From the NCBI GenBank assembly GCA_934725735.1, contig CAKVCP010000090.1:1-8967 (forward strand): a stretch of DNA of 8,967 bases, read 5' to 3'. The notes beneath the pieces were generated by a model. It saw only the letters and a list, made by a program, of their open reading frames with translations. It was not told the DNA's origin and ran no database searches. Below are positions 1-5,720 of this stretch, one piece after another (position 1 is the stretch's first letter; the number at the start of each line of letters is the position of its first letter). The translations under genes were made by a program, and so were the position numbers. Origin of the DNA: an uncultured Thermoguttaceae bacterium. Lineage in GTDB: Bacteria > Planctomycetota > Planctomycetia > Pirellulales > Thermoguttaceae.

Positions 1-64
1 CATTGCTGCCATCACTAAGACGTTCCCGCCGTCGCTAAGCTAAAAAAGCGACGCTCCAACCGCC

Positions 65-110
65 AATAAAAAAAGCCGCGACGCCTTCTCGCTCGCGGCT
101 TTCTTTTTTC
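65..110 (-). terminator. Rho-independent terminator of tatC, possibly bidirectional
   Basis: The core stem is perfect over 8 bp (74-81 with 93-100) around an 11-nt loop. With one mismatch it extends to 68-81 with 93-106. On the minus strand the stem is followed by a long T-run (the A-run at 68-74), about 20 nt after the tatC stop, so it should end tatC transcription. On the plus strand the stem is followed by a T-rich tail (101-109), so it could also stop a plus-strand gene arriving from left of the window. Confidence 0.85.
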
Positions 111-127
111 GACGGGACCGGATTTGC

Positions 128-1279
128 TCAGTCCGCGTACTCTTCGTCGTCGTCGAATTCGCTCTTCGGACGCGGGAAGATCTTACACAGCAAGATCCCG
201 CCAAAGTAGAGGAAGATCAGGCACGAGAGCATGAAGAGCATGCTCCACGGGTCCGGGGGCGTGATGAACATCGCCATACACGCGACGCTGAAGATCGCGA
301 TGCGCCACTTCTCCATGTAGACCTTGATCGAGAAGATTCGCAGACGCTCCAGCACGAACATCGCCAGGGGAAGCTGGAACGAGACTCCGAACGCCACCGG
401 GATCAGAAGCGCGAAGTTCAACCACTCGCTAATGCGCGTGTCCGGCTCGATATCCATCCCCGCGTTGAAGCGGAAGAGGAATTGCAGCATGAATTGGAAG
501 ACGACGAAGAACGCCAGCGCGAAGCCCATTAGAAAGAGGATGACGCTCAGCGGCAGAAAACGATACACGTATTTCTTCTCGTTCGGATAAAGACCCGCGC
601 CGACAAAACGCCAGAAGAAATAGAAGACGCCGGGACTTCCAAGAACGATCCCCAAAAAGAGCGCCGTCTTCAAGAAGATGATGAAGGACTCTTGCACCGA
701 AAGCGCGCGCGTCTTAGAACGCGAATCGTCGCCAAGCTTCTCCCAGAGGAGGATCATCGTCGGTTCGTTCTCCGAAACCCCCGCGCTCAAACTCGTCTGC
801 GTGATCAGTTCGTCTTTATACGAACCGAAGTTGTCGACCATTCGCAGACGATTGCGACGCGCGATCTCTTCCTCCGGAAGGGACGTTCCCGACGTCGTCG
901 GAACCCCCGCGCTACGGAGCGTTTCAAGATCTTTCGGGAAGATATAGAACGTTCGCGCGGTCATGTGCAACTTCGCGGGGGCGGACGCGATCTCGTCGTC
1001 GTAACCGAGCTCGCGAAGTTCGCGGCTCTTCTTTTCAAGTTGACGCTGCGACGCGAGGATATGATACGTCTCCAGCGACTTTTTCAAAGGCCGCTGAACG
1101 TATTCCACCGCCATCGACGTAAGAGACGGACAGAAACCGAGTGGAATAACCGCGACAATTAACCCAATGGCAACGCAGAAAATCGCGCCGATCAGGCACG
1201 TCCTAAGTTCGTCAAGATGTTCTAGAAAGGACATCGAGGATTGATCGAAGAGATCCTCGTCTTTTTTTGTACGCGGCAT
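128..1279 (-). CDS. tatC: Sec-independent protein translocase subunit TatC with enlarged first periplasmic loop
   Basis: TatC is the multi-spanning inner-membrane receptor that binds twin-arginine signal peptides and, with TatA/TatB, exports folded proteins. The 383-residue product has the family landmarks: N-terminal HLDELR (21-26), TM1 about 28-48, GLYPNEKK (229-236, matching E. coli ALYKHE with Glu103), FGVSFQLP (297-304) and TPPDPWS (340-346). Further membrane spans lie near 200-222, 240-262, 285-308, 326-340 and 347-366, and the C-terminus is acidic. E. coli TatC is about 258 residues. The excess is mostly a hydrophilic insertion, about residues 72-190, between TM1 and TM2 where the first periplasmic loop lies. 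Gln302 stands where E. coli has Glu170; from memory, Gln also occurs there in other TatC proteins. I chose ATG at 1277-1279. An in-frame TTG at 1301-1303 adds 8 residues but has no visible ribosome site. No tatA or tatB is in the window. Confidence 0.95.
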   Translation of the reverse strand: MPRTKKDEDLFDQSSMSFLEHLDELRTCLIGAIFCVAIGLIVAVIPLGFCPSLTSMAVEYVQRPLKKSLETYHILASQRQLEKKSRELRELGYDDEIASAPAKLHMTARTFYIFPKDLETLRSAGVPTTSGTSLPEEEIARRNRLRMVDNFGSYKDELITQTSLSAGVSENEPTMILLWEKLGDDSRSKTRALSVQESFIIFLKTALFLGIVLGSPGVFYFFWRFVGAGLYPNEKKYVYRFLPLSVILFLMGFALAFFVVFQFMLQFLFRFNAGMDIEPDTRISEWLNFALLIPVAFGVSFQLPLAMFVLERLRIFSIKVYMEKWRIAIFSVACMAMFITPPDPWSMLFMLSCLIFLYFGGILLCKIFPRPKSEFDDDEEYAD

Positions 1280-1364
1280 TTTCAGACCTACTCTTATATT
1301 CAAGGGGCGCGAAACGCGGACTCGCGCCGACGACGCGCCTCCGTCTTACCTGATTTACCTTGTT

Positions 1365-1393
1365 AATATAATCCATGTTGCCTAATTTGACAA
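1365..1393 (-). promoter_or_regulatory. Sigma-70-type promoter for tatC
   Basis: Read on the minus strand, TTGTCA (1393-1388) is followed after exactly 17 nt by TATATT (1370-1365). Each hexamer differs from consensus at one position. It lies about 86 nt upstream of the tatC ATG, giving a leader of roughly 80 nt. Confidence 0.7.
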
Positions 1394-1463
1394 CCCTTTT
1401 TTCTCTCGCGCCCCCCTTTCTTGACGCCGTTATATTCCCTATATCCTGAATCGATCCGCGCCG

Positions 1464-1492
1464 TTGACGCGTCCCGCGCCGCGTCTTATAAT
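1464..1492 (+). promoter_or_regulatory. Sigma-70-type promoter for the regulator-GH43-Smr gene set
   Basis: TTGACG (1464-1469) and a perfect TATAAT (1487-1492) are separated by 17 nt. The expected transcription start is near 1499, leaving a short leader of about 28 nt before the ATG at 1527. The next two genes follow at gaps of 38 and 11 nt with no clear internal promoter, so this is the likely promoter of all three. Confidence 0.8.
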
Positions 1493-1515
1493 AGCTTCGT
1501 TTGCTCGACTACCGC

Positions 1516-1523
1516 AAGGAGGG
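1516..1523 (+). promoter_or_regulatory. Strong Shine-Dalgarno that fixes the regulator start
   Basis: AAGGAGGG sits just upstream of ATG 1527. The open frame extends upstream to a TTG at 1464, but that codon is part of the -35 box, so translation must start at 1527. Confidence 0.8.
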
Positions 1524-1526
1524 AAT

Positions 1527-2399
1527 ATGGGAAGGTTTATCGGCGCGTATGGCGCTTTAGAGGACGCGTGTCGACGCGCCGCCGTCGCCGCCCAACGGCA
1601 GATTCCCGTCTTTCTCAACGGCGAAAAGGGCGTCGGCAAGGAGACCCTCGCGCGGAGGATCGCTAAGGACGCGAATCGACCTTTTCGGAGCCTGCGCGCC
1701 TCACGGCTAACCGCCGAAGAATGGACGCGACTCTGCGAAGAACGCGAACTCTTCTTCGGACGCGTCCTCTATTTGAGCGAATTGGAGCGCGTTCCTAAAA
1801 AGTTCGCGCGACGAATCGCCGTCGCCGCAATGGAAAACGCGCTCCCCTTCCACCTTGTCGTCGCCGCCGAGACGCCCTACGGCCACCTCGTCCGCGATCG
1901 CGCTTTTCCACGCGAAACCCTCGCGTTCCTCGCCGCCTTCACGATCGAGCTCCCACCCCTGCGCGAGCGCAAAGACGAGCTTCCGCTCCTCGCCCAGCTC
2001 TTCCTCGACGACGCCGCGCGCAAACTCGGCGCATGGCCTCGAAACGTCGAACCCCAGGAGATCGAATTCCTCGCAAAGCGCGAATGGTCCGACAACCTCG
2101 ACGGGCTCCGTCGCGCCGCGCGTCTCGCCGCAACGCGCGGATTTTTTGGCCCCGATCCCGAGCCGACTCCGCGCCCCGCGCAGCCCCCGCCGTCGTCGAC
2201 CCCCGTCGCCGGAAAAGACGCTCCCTTTCAGACCCTCGACGAAAACGCGCGCGCCCACATCGAAGCCGCGCTGCGCCTCGCTAAAGGCGTCGTCGAAGGA
2301 AAGAACGGCGCCGCCGCGCTTCTGGCGATCAACCCCTACACCCTTCGCGCAAGAATGCGCAAACTCGGCGTCGACTGGTCGAAATTTCGCCAGGAATGA
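1527..2399 (+). CDS. Degenerate NtrC-type AAA+ domain protein with C-terminal Fis-type helix-turn-helix
   Basis: The 290-residue protein resembles the central and DNA-binding domains of sigma-54 activators. Seen: Walker A GEKGVGKE (32-39, Lys38); a Walker B-like strand ending LYLSELERVP (81-90); the conserved PPLRERKDELPLLA (143-156); a sensor-II-like W-S-D-N-L-D-G-L segment near 190; a Pro-rich linker about 208-228; and a Fis/HTH_8-like end (about 236-287) with GAAALLAINPYTLRARMRKL (261-280). Two hallmarks are missing. The Walker A-to-B interval is about 40 residues, against about 65 in NtrC, with no GAFTGA loop. The Walker B Asp is Ser84, although Glu85 remains. GAFTGA makes the contact with sigma-54 in this family, so classical activation is unlikely. 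I infer a DNA-binding regulator that may bind ATP, or a diverged scaffold. There is no receiver or other N-terminal sensory domain. It lies 38 nt before GH43, a possible target. Confidence 0.8.
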   Translation: MGRFIGAYGALEDACRRAAVAAQRQIPVFLNGEKGVGKETLARRIAKDANRPFRSLRASRLTAEEWTRLCEERELFFGRVLYLSELERVPKKFARRIAVAAMENALPFHLVVAAETPYGHLVRDRAFPRETLAFLAAFTIELPPLRERKDELPLLAQLFLDDAARKLGAWPRNVEPQEIEFLAKREWSDNLDGLRRAARLAATRGFFGPDPEPTPRPAQPPPSSTPVAGKDAPFQTLDENARAHIEAALRLAKGVVEGKNGAAALLAINPYTLRARMRKLGVDWSKFRQE

Positions 2400-2437
2400 A
2401 CGGTCGATTCCCTTCGTTTTGACACAGGAGATTCACT

Positions 2438-3478
2438 ATGAGATGCACCAGACGCGCCGCGCTCCGTATAGTCGCCGCCGCTCCTTTCGCCGCCGTCCCT
2501 TGCGCCGCCGACGCGACTCGCGAACCACAGGAACGCGCCCCCGAATACTTGCGCCCCGGCGCCGATCCCCAGGCGATTCGATTCCGCGGCAAAGTTTACT
2601 GGTGCCGCTCGACAAAAAGGGGCGTCGATCTCTATTACGCCGACACGATTCGCGACCAAGGGACGCGCCTAACCATCTGGCAGGCGCCCGCAAAGGGACC
2701 CTATTCGCGCGAGATTTGGGCGCCCGAGATCCATTTCCTCGACGGAAAGTTTTACGTCTATTTCGCCGCCGACGACGGAGACAACGCCAATCACAAAACG
2801 TATGTCCTCGTCTCCGAAACCGACGATCCGACGTCGCGCTATGACCTTACGGGGCCCGTCTATACGGGGGACGACTTTGAGGGTAAGACGAATAATCGTT
2901 GGGCGATCGACGCGACGGTTTTGGAGAAGGACGGCAAGAGGTATTTGATCTGGTCTGGTTGGGAGGATACGCGCGACGTTCAGTACCTTTACGGCGCGCT
3001 TTTATCGTCTCCGCCGACGGATACGGCGAGCGCGCGGACGAAGCTTTGCGCGAACGACGACTACGTGTGGGAGCGCGTGGAGGAGCGTGTCGGGACGCGG
3101 GGGCTCAACGAGGGGCCTTCGGCGTTTTACGCGCCGAACGGGAAGATCTTTTTGACGTACGCGTGCGCTGCAAGCTGGTTGCCGACGTATAAGGTCGGGC
3201 TTCTGGAGCTTGTGGGAGACGATCCGCTCGCGCCGGGAGCGTGGCGTAAGAGGTCGACGCCCTTTTTGGATAACGACGAGCGTCAATTTGGCGTCGGTCA
3301 CGGGTCGTTCTTTGAAGACGAGAATGGCGAGCTTCTCTATCTGTATCACGCGAAGCGAAGTCGGGAGCCGGGTTGGGCGCGCGACGTCTTCTGCCGTCCT
3401 ATCGTTTTAGAGGAGGACGGAGCGCCGCGGATCGTCGGAACGCCGGGGACGTCGGGAAGTTCGAAAAAGGCGGATTAA
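2438..3478 (+). CDS. Exported GH43-family glycoside hydrolase (arabinosidase/xylosidase type)
   Basis: GH43 enzymes are inverting five-bladed beta-propeller hydrolases acting on arabinose- or xylose-containing polysaccharides. The 346-residue protein has all expected catalytic positions: Asp43 in GADP (base), Asp158 in WAIDATVL (pKa modulator), Glu225 in LNEGPS (acid) and His288 in GVGHGS. Blade motifs include IWAPEIHFLDGKFYVYFA (93-110). Residues 1-26 form a signal peptide with a Tat-like core TRRAALR (4-10), a hydrophobic stretch of about 11-23, and a plausible AxA-type cleavage after ADA (24-26). The Cys at 22 is preceded by Pro, so it is not a good lipobox. AGGAG (2426-2430) lies 7 nt before ATG. 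It appears co-transcribed with the preceding regulator and the following Smr gene. Oddly, codon choice and GC skew switch sharply near codon 148 although the frame and catalytic residues are intact. Substrate and subfamily cannot be read from the sequence. Confidence 0.9.
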   Translation: MRCTRRAALRIVAAAPFAAVPCAADATREPQERAPEYLRPGADPQAIRFRGKVYWCRSTKRGVDLYYADTIRDQGTRLTIWQAPAKGPYSREIWAPEIHFLDGKFYVYFAADDGDNANHKTYVLVSETDDPTSRYDLTGPVYTGDDFEGKTNNRWAIDATVLEKDGKRYLIWSGWEDTRDVQYLYGALLSSPPTDTASARTKLCANDDYVWERVEERVGTRGLNEGPSAFYAPNGKIFLTYACAASWLPTYKVGLLELVGDDPLAPGAWRKRSTPFLDNDERQFGVGHGSFFEDENGELLYLYHAKRSREPGWARDVFCRPIVLEEDGAPRIVGTPGTSGSSKKAD

Positions 3479-3489
3479 GGGTAGGAAAG

Positions 3490-3750
3490 ATGGGGTATAA
3501 ATTTAAGGCGGACGCGTCGATCGATCTGCATGGGCTGCGTCCCGACGAGGCGCTGGCGCGGGTGCGGCGGATGGTTGAGTCCGGGAGGTATTCGGATAAG
3601 TCGATCGAGATCATTCACGGTCAGGGGCGCGGCGTATTGCGCGAGAGGGTTCGCGAATGGGGGGAGCGTTCGTCGAAGGTTAAGAGGATGGTCTGCGCGG
3701 AAGATATCGGATTCCTCGGCGGGGGCGGCGTGACGATTTTCTTCCTTTGA
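3490..3750 (+). CDS. Small stand-alone Smr-domain protein (MutS2 C-terminal type)
   Basis: The 86-residue product is almost entirely an Smr domain, the module found at the C-terminus of MutS2 and as single-domain proteins. Such domains bind nucleic acid, and some cleave it. Signature elements are DLHGLRPDEAL (12-22), IIHGQGRGVLRERV (41-54) and the closing GGGGVTIFFL (77-86). The DxH motif (Asp12, His14) and HGxG motif (His43-Gly46) are intact. I chose the ATG at 3490 because the longer open frame from 3373 lies inside GH43, the domain begins right after it, and a GGAAAG-like site is close by. It starts 11 nt after the GH43 stop, so it is probably translated from the same message. There is no MutS part nearby. 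It shares the G-rich strand composition of the second half of GH43. Confidence 0.9.
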   Translation: MGYKFKADASIDLHGLRPDEALARVRRMVESGRYSDKSIEIIHGQGRGVLRERVREWGERSSKVKRMVCAEDIGFLGGGGVTIFFL

Positions 3751-3813
3751 TGCGCGGCGTCGCTCGAGGGGCGTCAAGAACGGTTGGGAAGGGGCGACGT
3801 GAGTTTTCGAAGG

Positions 3814-3831
3814 ACGGGGTTCCCGTTTTTT
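3814..3831 (+). terminator. Short rho-independent terminator after the Smr gene
   Basis: A 5-bp stem (3814-3818 with 3822-3826), a 3-nt loop and a run of six T (3826-3831) lie 64 nt after the Smr stop. The stem is short but its placement and T-run fit the end of the 1527-3750 unit. The gap 3751-4047 otherwise holds only the promoter at 3947-3976; I see no gene or RNA in it. Confidence 0.55.
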
Positions 3832-3946
3832 CGTGTTGAGCGAATTGGGAAGAAACGCCGAGTATAAAGACGACTCCGATTGTTGCGTTTCTAACGATTG
3901 AACCCCTCAAAAAGTGAAAATAAGAAGGAAAAAAAGCGCGTAGTTC

Positions 3947-3976
3947 TTGACGCGCGCGGGCGGGGTGGATTATACT
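3947..3976 (+). promoter_or_regulatory. Sigma-70-type promoter for the exported protein gene
   Basis: TTGACG (3947-3952) and TATACT (3971-3976) are 18 nt apart, with a G/C-rich spacer. A start near 3983 would give a leader of about 65 nt before ATG 4048. Confidence 0.6.
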
Positions 3977-4047
3977 CGATACGGCGTGGCGTCAGCGGCG
4001 TCTTTCCATGGAACATTCGATTGAACGATAATTAAAAGAGCGTAATT

Positions 4048-5184
4048 ATGACTATCCGACACAACACACACGCGCAGCGCCCTTCGCGCCGCGGTTTTTT
4101 CCGTTCGTTCGTCGCTTTGGCGACGTTGCGCGCCAAGGGGACGCGGCGTCTGGCGGCGCTCGTCTGCGCCTCCGCAGCCCTGTTCGTCGGCCTACCTCAA
4201 CTTTTTGCGCAGAGCGCCGGCGACGCGAAGATGCGCGTCGTTAAGCCTTTCATCGGATACGGCGACGTTTTTCAGTGGGGCGACTTGCCCGAGATCGTCT
4301 CGCAGGGCGCCTCGACGGAAGCCGAGAAAGACCCTCTTCTCGATTACTCGTGGGGGGGCGACCTCTTCTTCGAAAAAGAGGTCTGGCAACTTCAGTTCGC
4401 GTATAAAAACATACGTTCAATCGACGTCGACTATCCTACCCCCGACGGAAAATTGCAGTCCCGCCGCGTGTGGTATCTCGTCTACTCCGTGACGAACACG
4501 GGAGAGCGCCTCAAGACGGTCGTCGACGATTCGATCAGCGCGGACGTTTCGAGCAAGCGTCTTGACAAGGACAACAAAGAAGTCGTTTATCAGTTCCCGG
4601 AGAACAACCTTCTCGGCGCTTACAAGCCTGAGCGGACGGTCTTTCAGGCGGGGGACGAAGAGGGCGCCGTGACCTTCGTGCCGCGTTTCGTCTTCATGTC
4701 GGCGACGATACAAGGGAAGCTGACGTACGAGAATAAGGGCCCCAACAATCTCTTCGTCGGTCACTCTCGCGGCGCCGAGTCTGGGCTATATTACGATTCC
4801 TACGAACCCTTGGCGCTCGTTCGCATTAGGCAGAAGGAAGGGCGCAAGGGAATCGAGATCCTCGACTCCACGCGCATTTCGAATATGAAGATCTTGCCCG
4901 GCCAGACGGTCTGGGGCGTCGCGACTTGGACCGGCGTCGATCCGCGAATCGATAAATTCTCCATCTACGTCAGCGGTTTGACGAACGCGTGCCGTTGGGA
5001 ACTCGACGAAGAGGATTTGGAGAACGTCGGCGCGGCGGACGCTCAAGTCGGCGCGGGTCGCGCGATTTGGCGCAAGGTCTTGAAGATTAATTTTTACAAT
5101 CCTGGCGATGAAGCGCACAGCGGCGGCAAAGAAATTTATAATAATTTGCCAGGGGAACTTGACTACGGGTGGTTTTACCTGTAG
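4048..5184 (+). CDS. Exported protein of unknown function, planctomycete-like
   Basis: The 378-residue protein has a long N-terminal targeting region. It carries SRRGFFR (13-19), a close match to the twin-arginine consensus, then a short hydrophobic patch, a basic break RAKGTRR (28-34), and the main hydrophobic segment of about 35-53 ending LFA before Gln55, a plausible signal-peptidase site. The mature part (about 55-378) has no membrane span and looks beta-rich. It includes FEKEVWQLQFAYKN, a VWYLVYSVTNTGE segment, an internal region on either side of GAVTFVPRFVF, and a closing NNLPGELDYGWFYL. From memory, similar tryptophan-rich blocks occur in unnamed planctomycete exported proteins; I cannot assign a domain. 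A weak ribosome site (AAGAG, 4036-4040) precedes ATG. The gene has its own promoter and no close partner, so context gives no function. A periplasmic location is inferred. Confidence 0.8.
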   Translation: MTIRHNTHAQRPSRRGFFRSFVALATLRAKGTRRLAALVCASAALFVGLPQLFAQSAGDAKMRVVKPFIGYGDVFQWGDLPEIVSQGASTEAEKDPLLDYSWGGDLFFEKEVWQLQFAYKNIRSIDVDYPTPDGKLQSRRVWYLVYSVTNTGERLKTVVDDSISADVSSKRLDKDNKEVVYQFPENNLLGAYKPERTVFQAGDEEGAVTFVPRFVFMSATIQGKLTYENKGPNNLFVGHSRGAESGLYYDSYEPLALVRIRQKEGRKGIEILDSTRISNMKILPGQTVWGVATWTGVDPRIDKFSIYVSGLTNACRWELDEEDLENVGAADAQVGAGRAIWRKVLKINFYNPGDEAHSGGKEIYNNLPGELDYGWFYL

Positions 5185-5313
5185 AATATACGGGAAATGT
5201 TTTATGCGTTCGTGACGCGAGCCCACTGTGCGACGTTGTACTTGCGAGATTGGCTCCCACGACGTCTTTGTCGCGCGCGCTTTGACGTTGCGACCTCTAA
5301 AGACAGGCGTCAT

Positions 5314-5340
5314 GCGCTTCCCCCAAAAAAACGGAAGCGC
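5314..5340 (+). promoter_or_regulatory. Perfect hairpin in the region upstream of rpmA
   Basis: An 8-bp perfect inverted repeat (5314-5321 with 5333-5340) encloses an 11-nt A-rich loop. No T-run follows immediately; one starts about 15 nt later (5356-5361). It may be a weak terminator of the preceding gene, or a leader structure of rpmA, 51 nt before its ATG. No convincing promoter could be identified in 5185-5391. Confidence 0.4.
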
Positions 5341-5391
5341 GCCGGTCTCGCGGAGTTTTTTAGATTTTGACTTAGTTTAAAAGGTGGTACA

Positions 5392-5643
5392 ATGGCTCAT
5401 AAGAAAGGTCAAGGTTCTAGCCGCAACGGTCGCGACTCGAACGGTCAGCGCCGCGGAGTTAAGGTTTATGGCGGACAGACTGTCCAGCCGGGTTCCATTA
5501 TCGTTCGTCAGTGCGGTACTCGTTGGCGACCTGGAAAGGGCGTCGGACTTGGCAACGACTACACGATCTATTCCCTCATCGACGGCGTCGTGACCTTCGA
5601 TCAGGGTGGACGTCGCGTTAACGTCTTCGAGGCTAACGCCTGA
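5392..5643 (+). CDS. rpmA: 50S ribosomal protein L27
   Basis: This is bacterial L27, whose N-terminus reaches toward the peptidyl-transferase centre of the 50S subunit. The 83-residue product is full length and matches the family throughout: MAHKKGQGSSRNGRDS at the start, GVKVYGGQTVQPGSIIVRQ (22-40), RPGKGVGLGNDYTIYSL (46-62), DGVVTFD (64-70) and a basic C-terminal segment. It begins directly with MAHKKG, without the cleaved extension known from some Firmicutes. AAGGTGG (5381-5387) precedes ATG 5392. obgE follows 77 nt downstream, a very common bacterial neighbourhood, but the usual rplU (L21) is not upstream; a gene for an exported protein is there instead. Confidence 0.98.
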   Translation: MAHKKGQGSSRNGRDSNGQRRGVKVYGGQTVQPGSIIVRQCGTRWRPGKGVGLGNDYTIYSLIDGVVTFDQGGRRVNVFEANA

Positions 5644-5666
5644 TTGACGGCGACTTGTCGAGCTCA

Positions 5667-5695
5667 GGGGGACGGTTATACCGCCCCCTTTTTTT
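5667..5695 (+). terminator. Strong hairpin terminator or attenuator between rpmA and obgE
   Basis: Five G (5667-5671) pair with five C (5684-5688). After one bulged A, CGGT (5673-5676) pairs with ACCG (5680-5683) around a TAT loop. Seven T follow (5689-5695). This is a textbook intrinsic terminator 23 nt after the rpmA stop. Because obgE starts only 25 nt later with no clear promoter in between, partial read-through is likely, giving less obgE than rpmA mRNA. Confidence 0.85.
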
Positions 5696-5720
5696 GTATC
5701 CCCTCAGTTAGGAGATTCTT

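Noticed and set aside
1..43. Possible C-terminal tail of a plus-strand gene entering from the left (stop codons at 36-38 and 41-43 in two frames).
   Set aside because: Only 12-14 codons are visible and the frames cannot be told apart, although the plus-strand side of the 65-110 terminator would fit such a gene.
1280..1303. TTG-initiated 8-residue extension of TatC.
   Set aside because: There is no ribosome site upstream, and TatC homology begins after the ATG at 1279.
1421..1445. TTGACG followed by TATATC as another promoter before the regulator.
   Set aside because: The spacer is only 13 nt; the pair at 1464-1492 is far better.
1707..2258. 183-codon open frame on the minus strand opposite the regulator.
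   Set aside because: It is a shadow produced by the GC-rich coding strand; the plus frame has domain motifs, ribosome site and promoter.
2419..2424. TTGACA just before GH43 as an internal -35 box.
   Set aside because: It overlaps the ribosome-binding site, and a promoter there would start inside the gene; no -10 box is seen at the right distance.
2495..2507. Lipobox in the GH43 signal peptide (Cys22).
   Set aside because: Pro precedes the Cys, which does not fit the [LVI][ASTVI][GAS]C pattern.
1855..2844. 329-codon plus-strand frame overlapping the regulator and GH43.
   Set aside because: Its product is Ser/Arg/Pro-rich nonsense typical of a shifted frame, and it spans two real genes.
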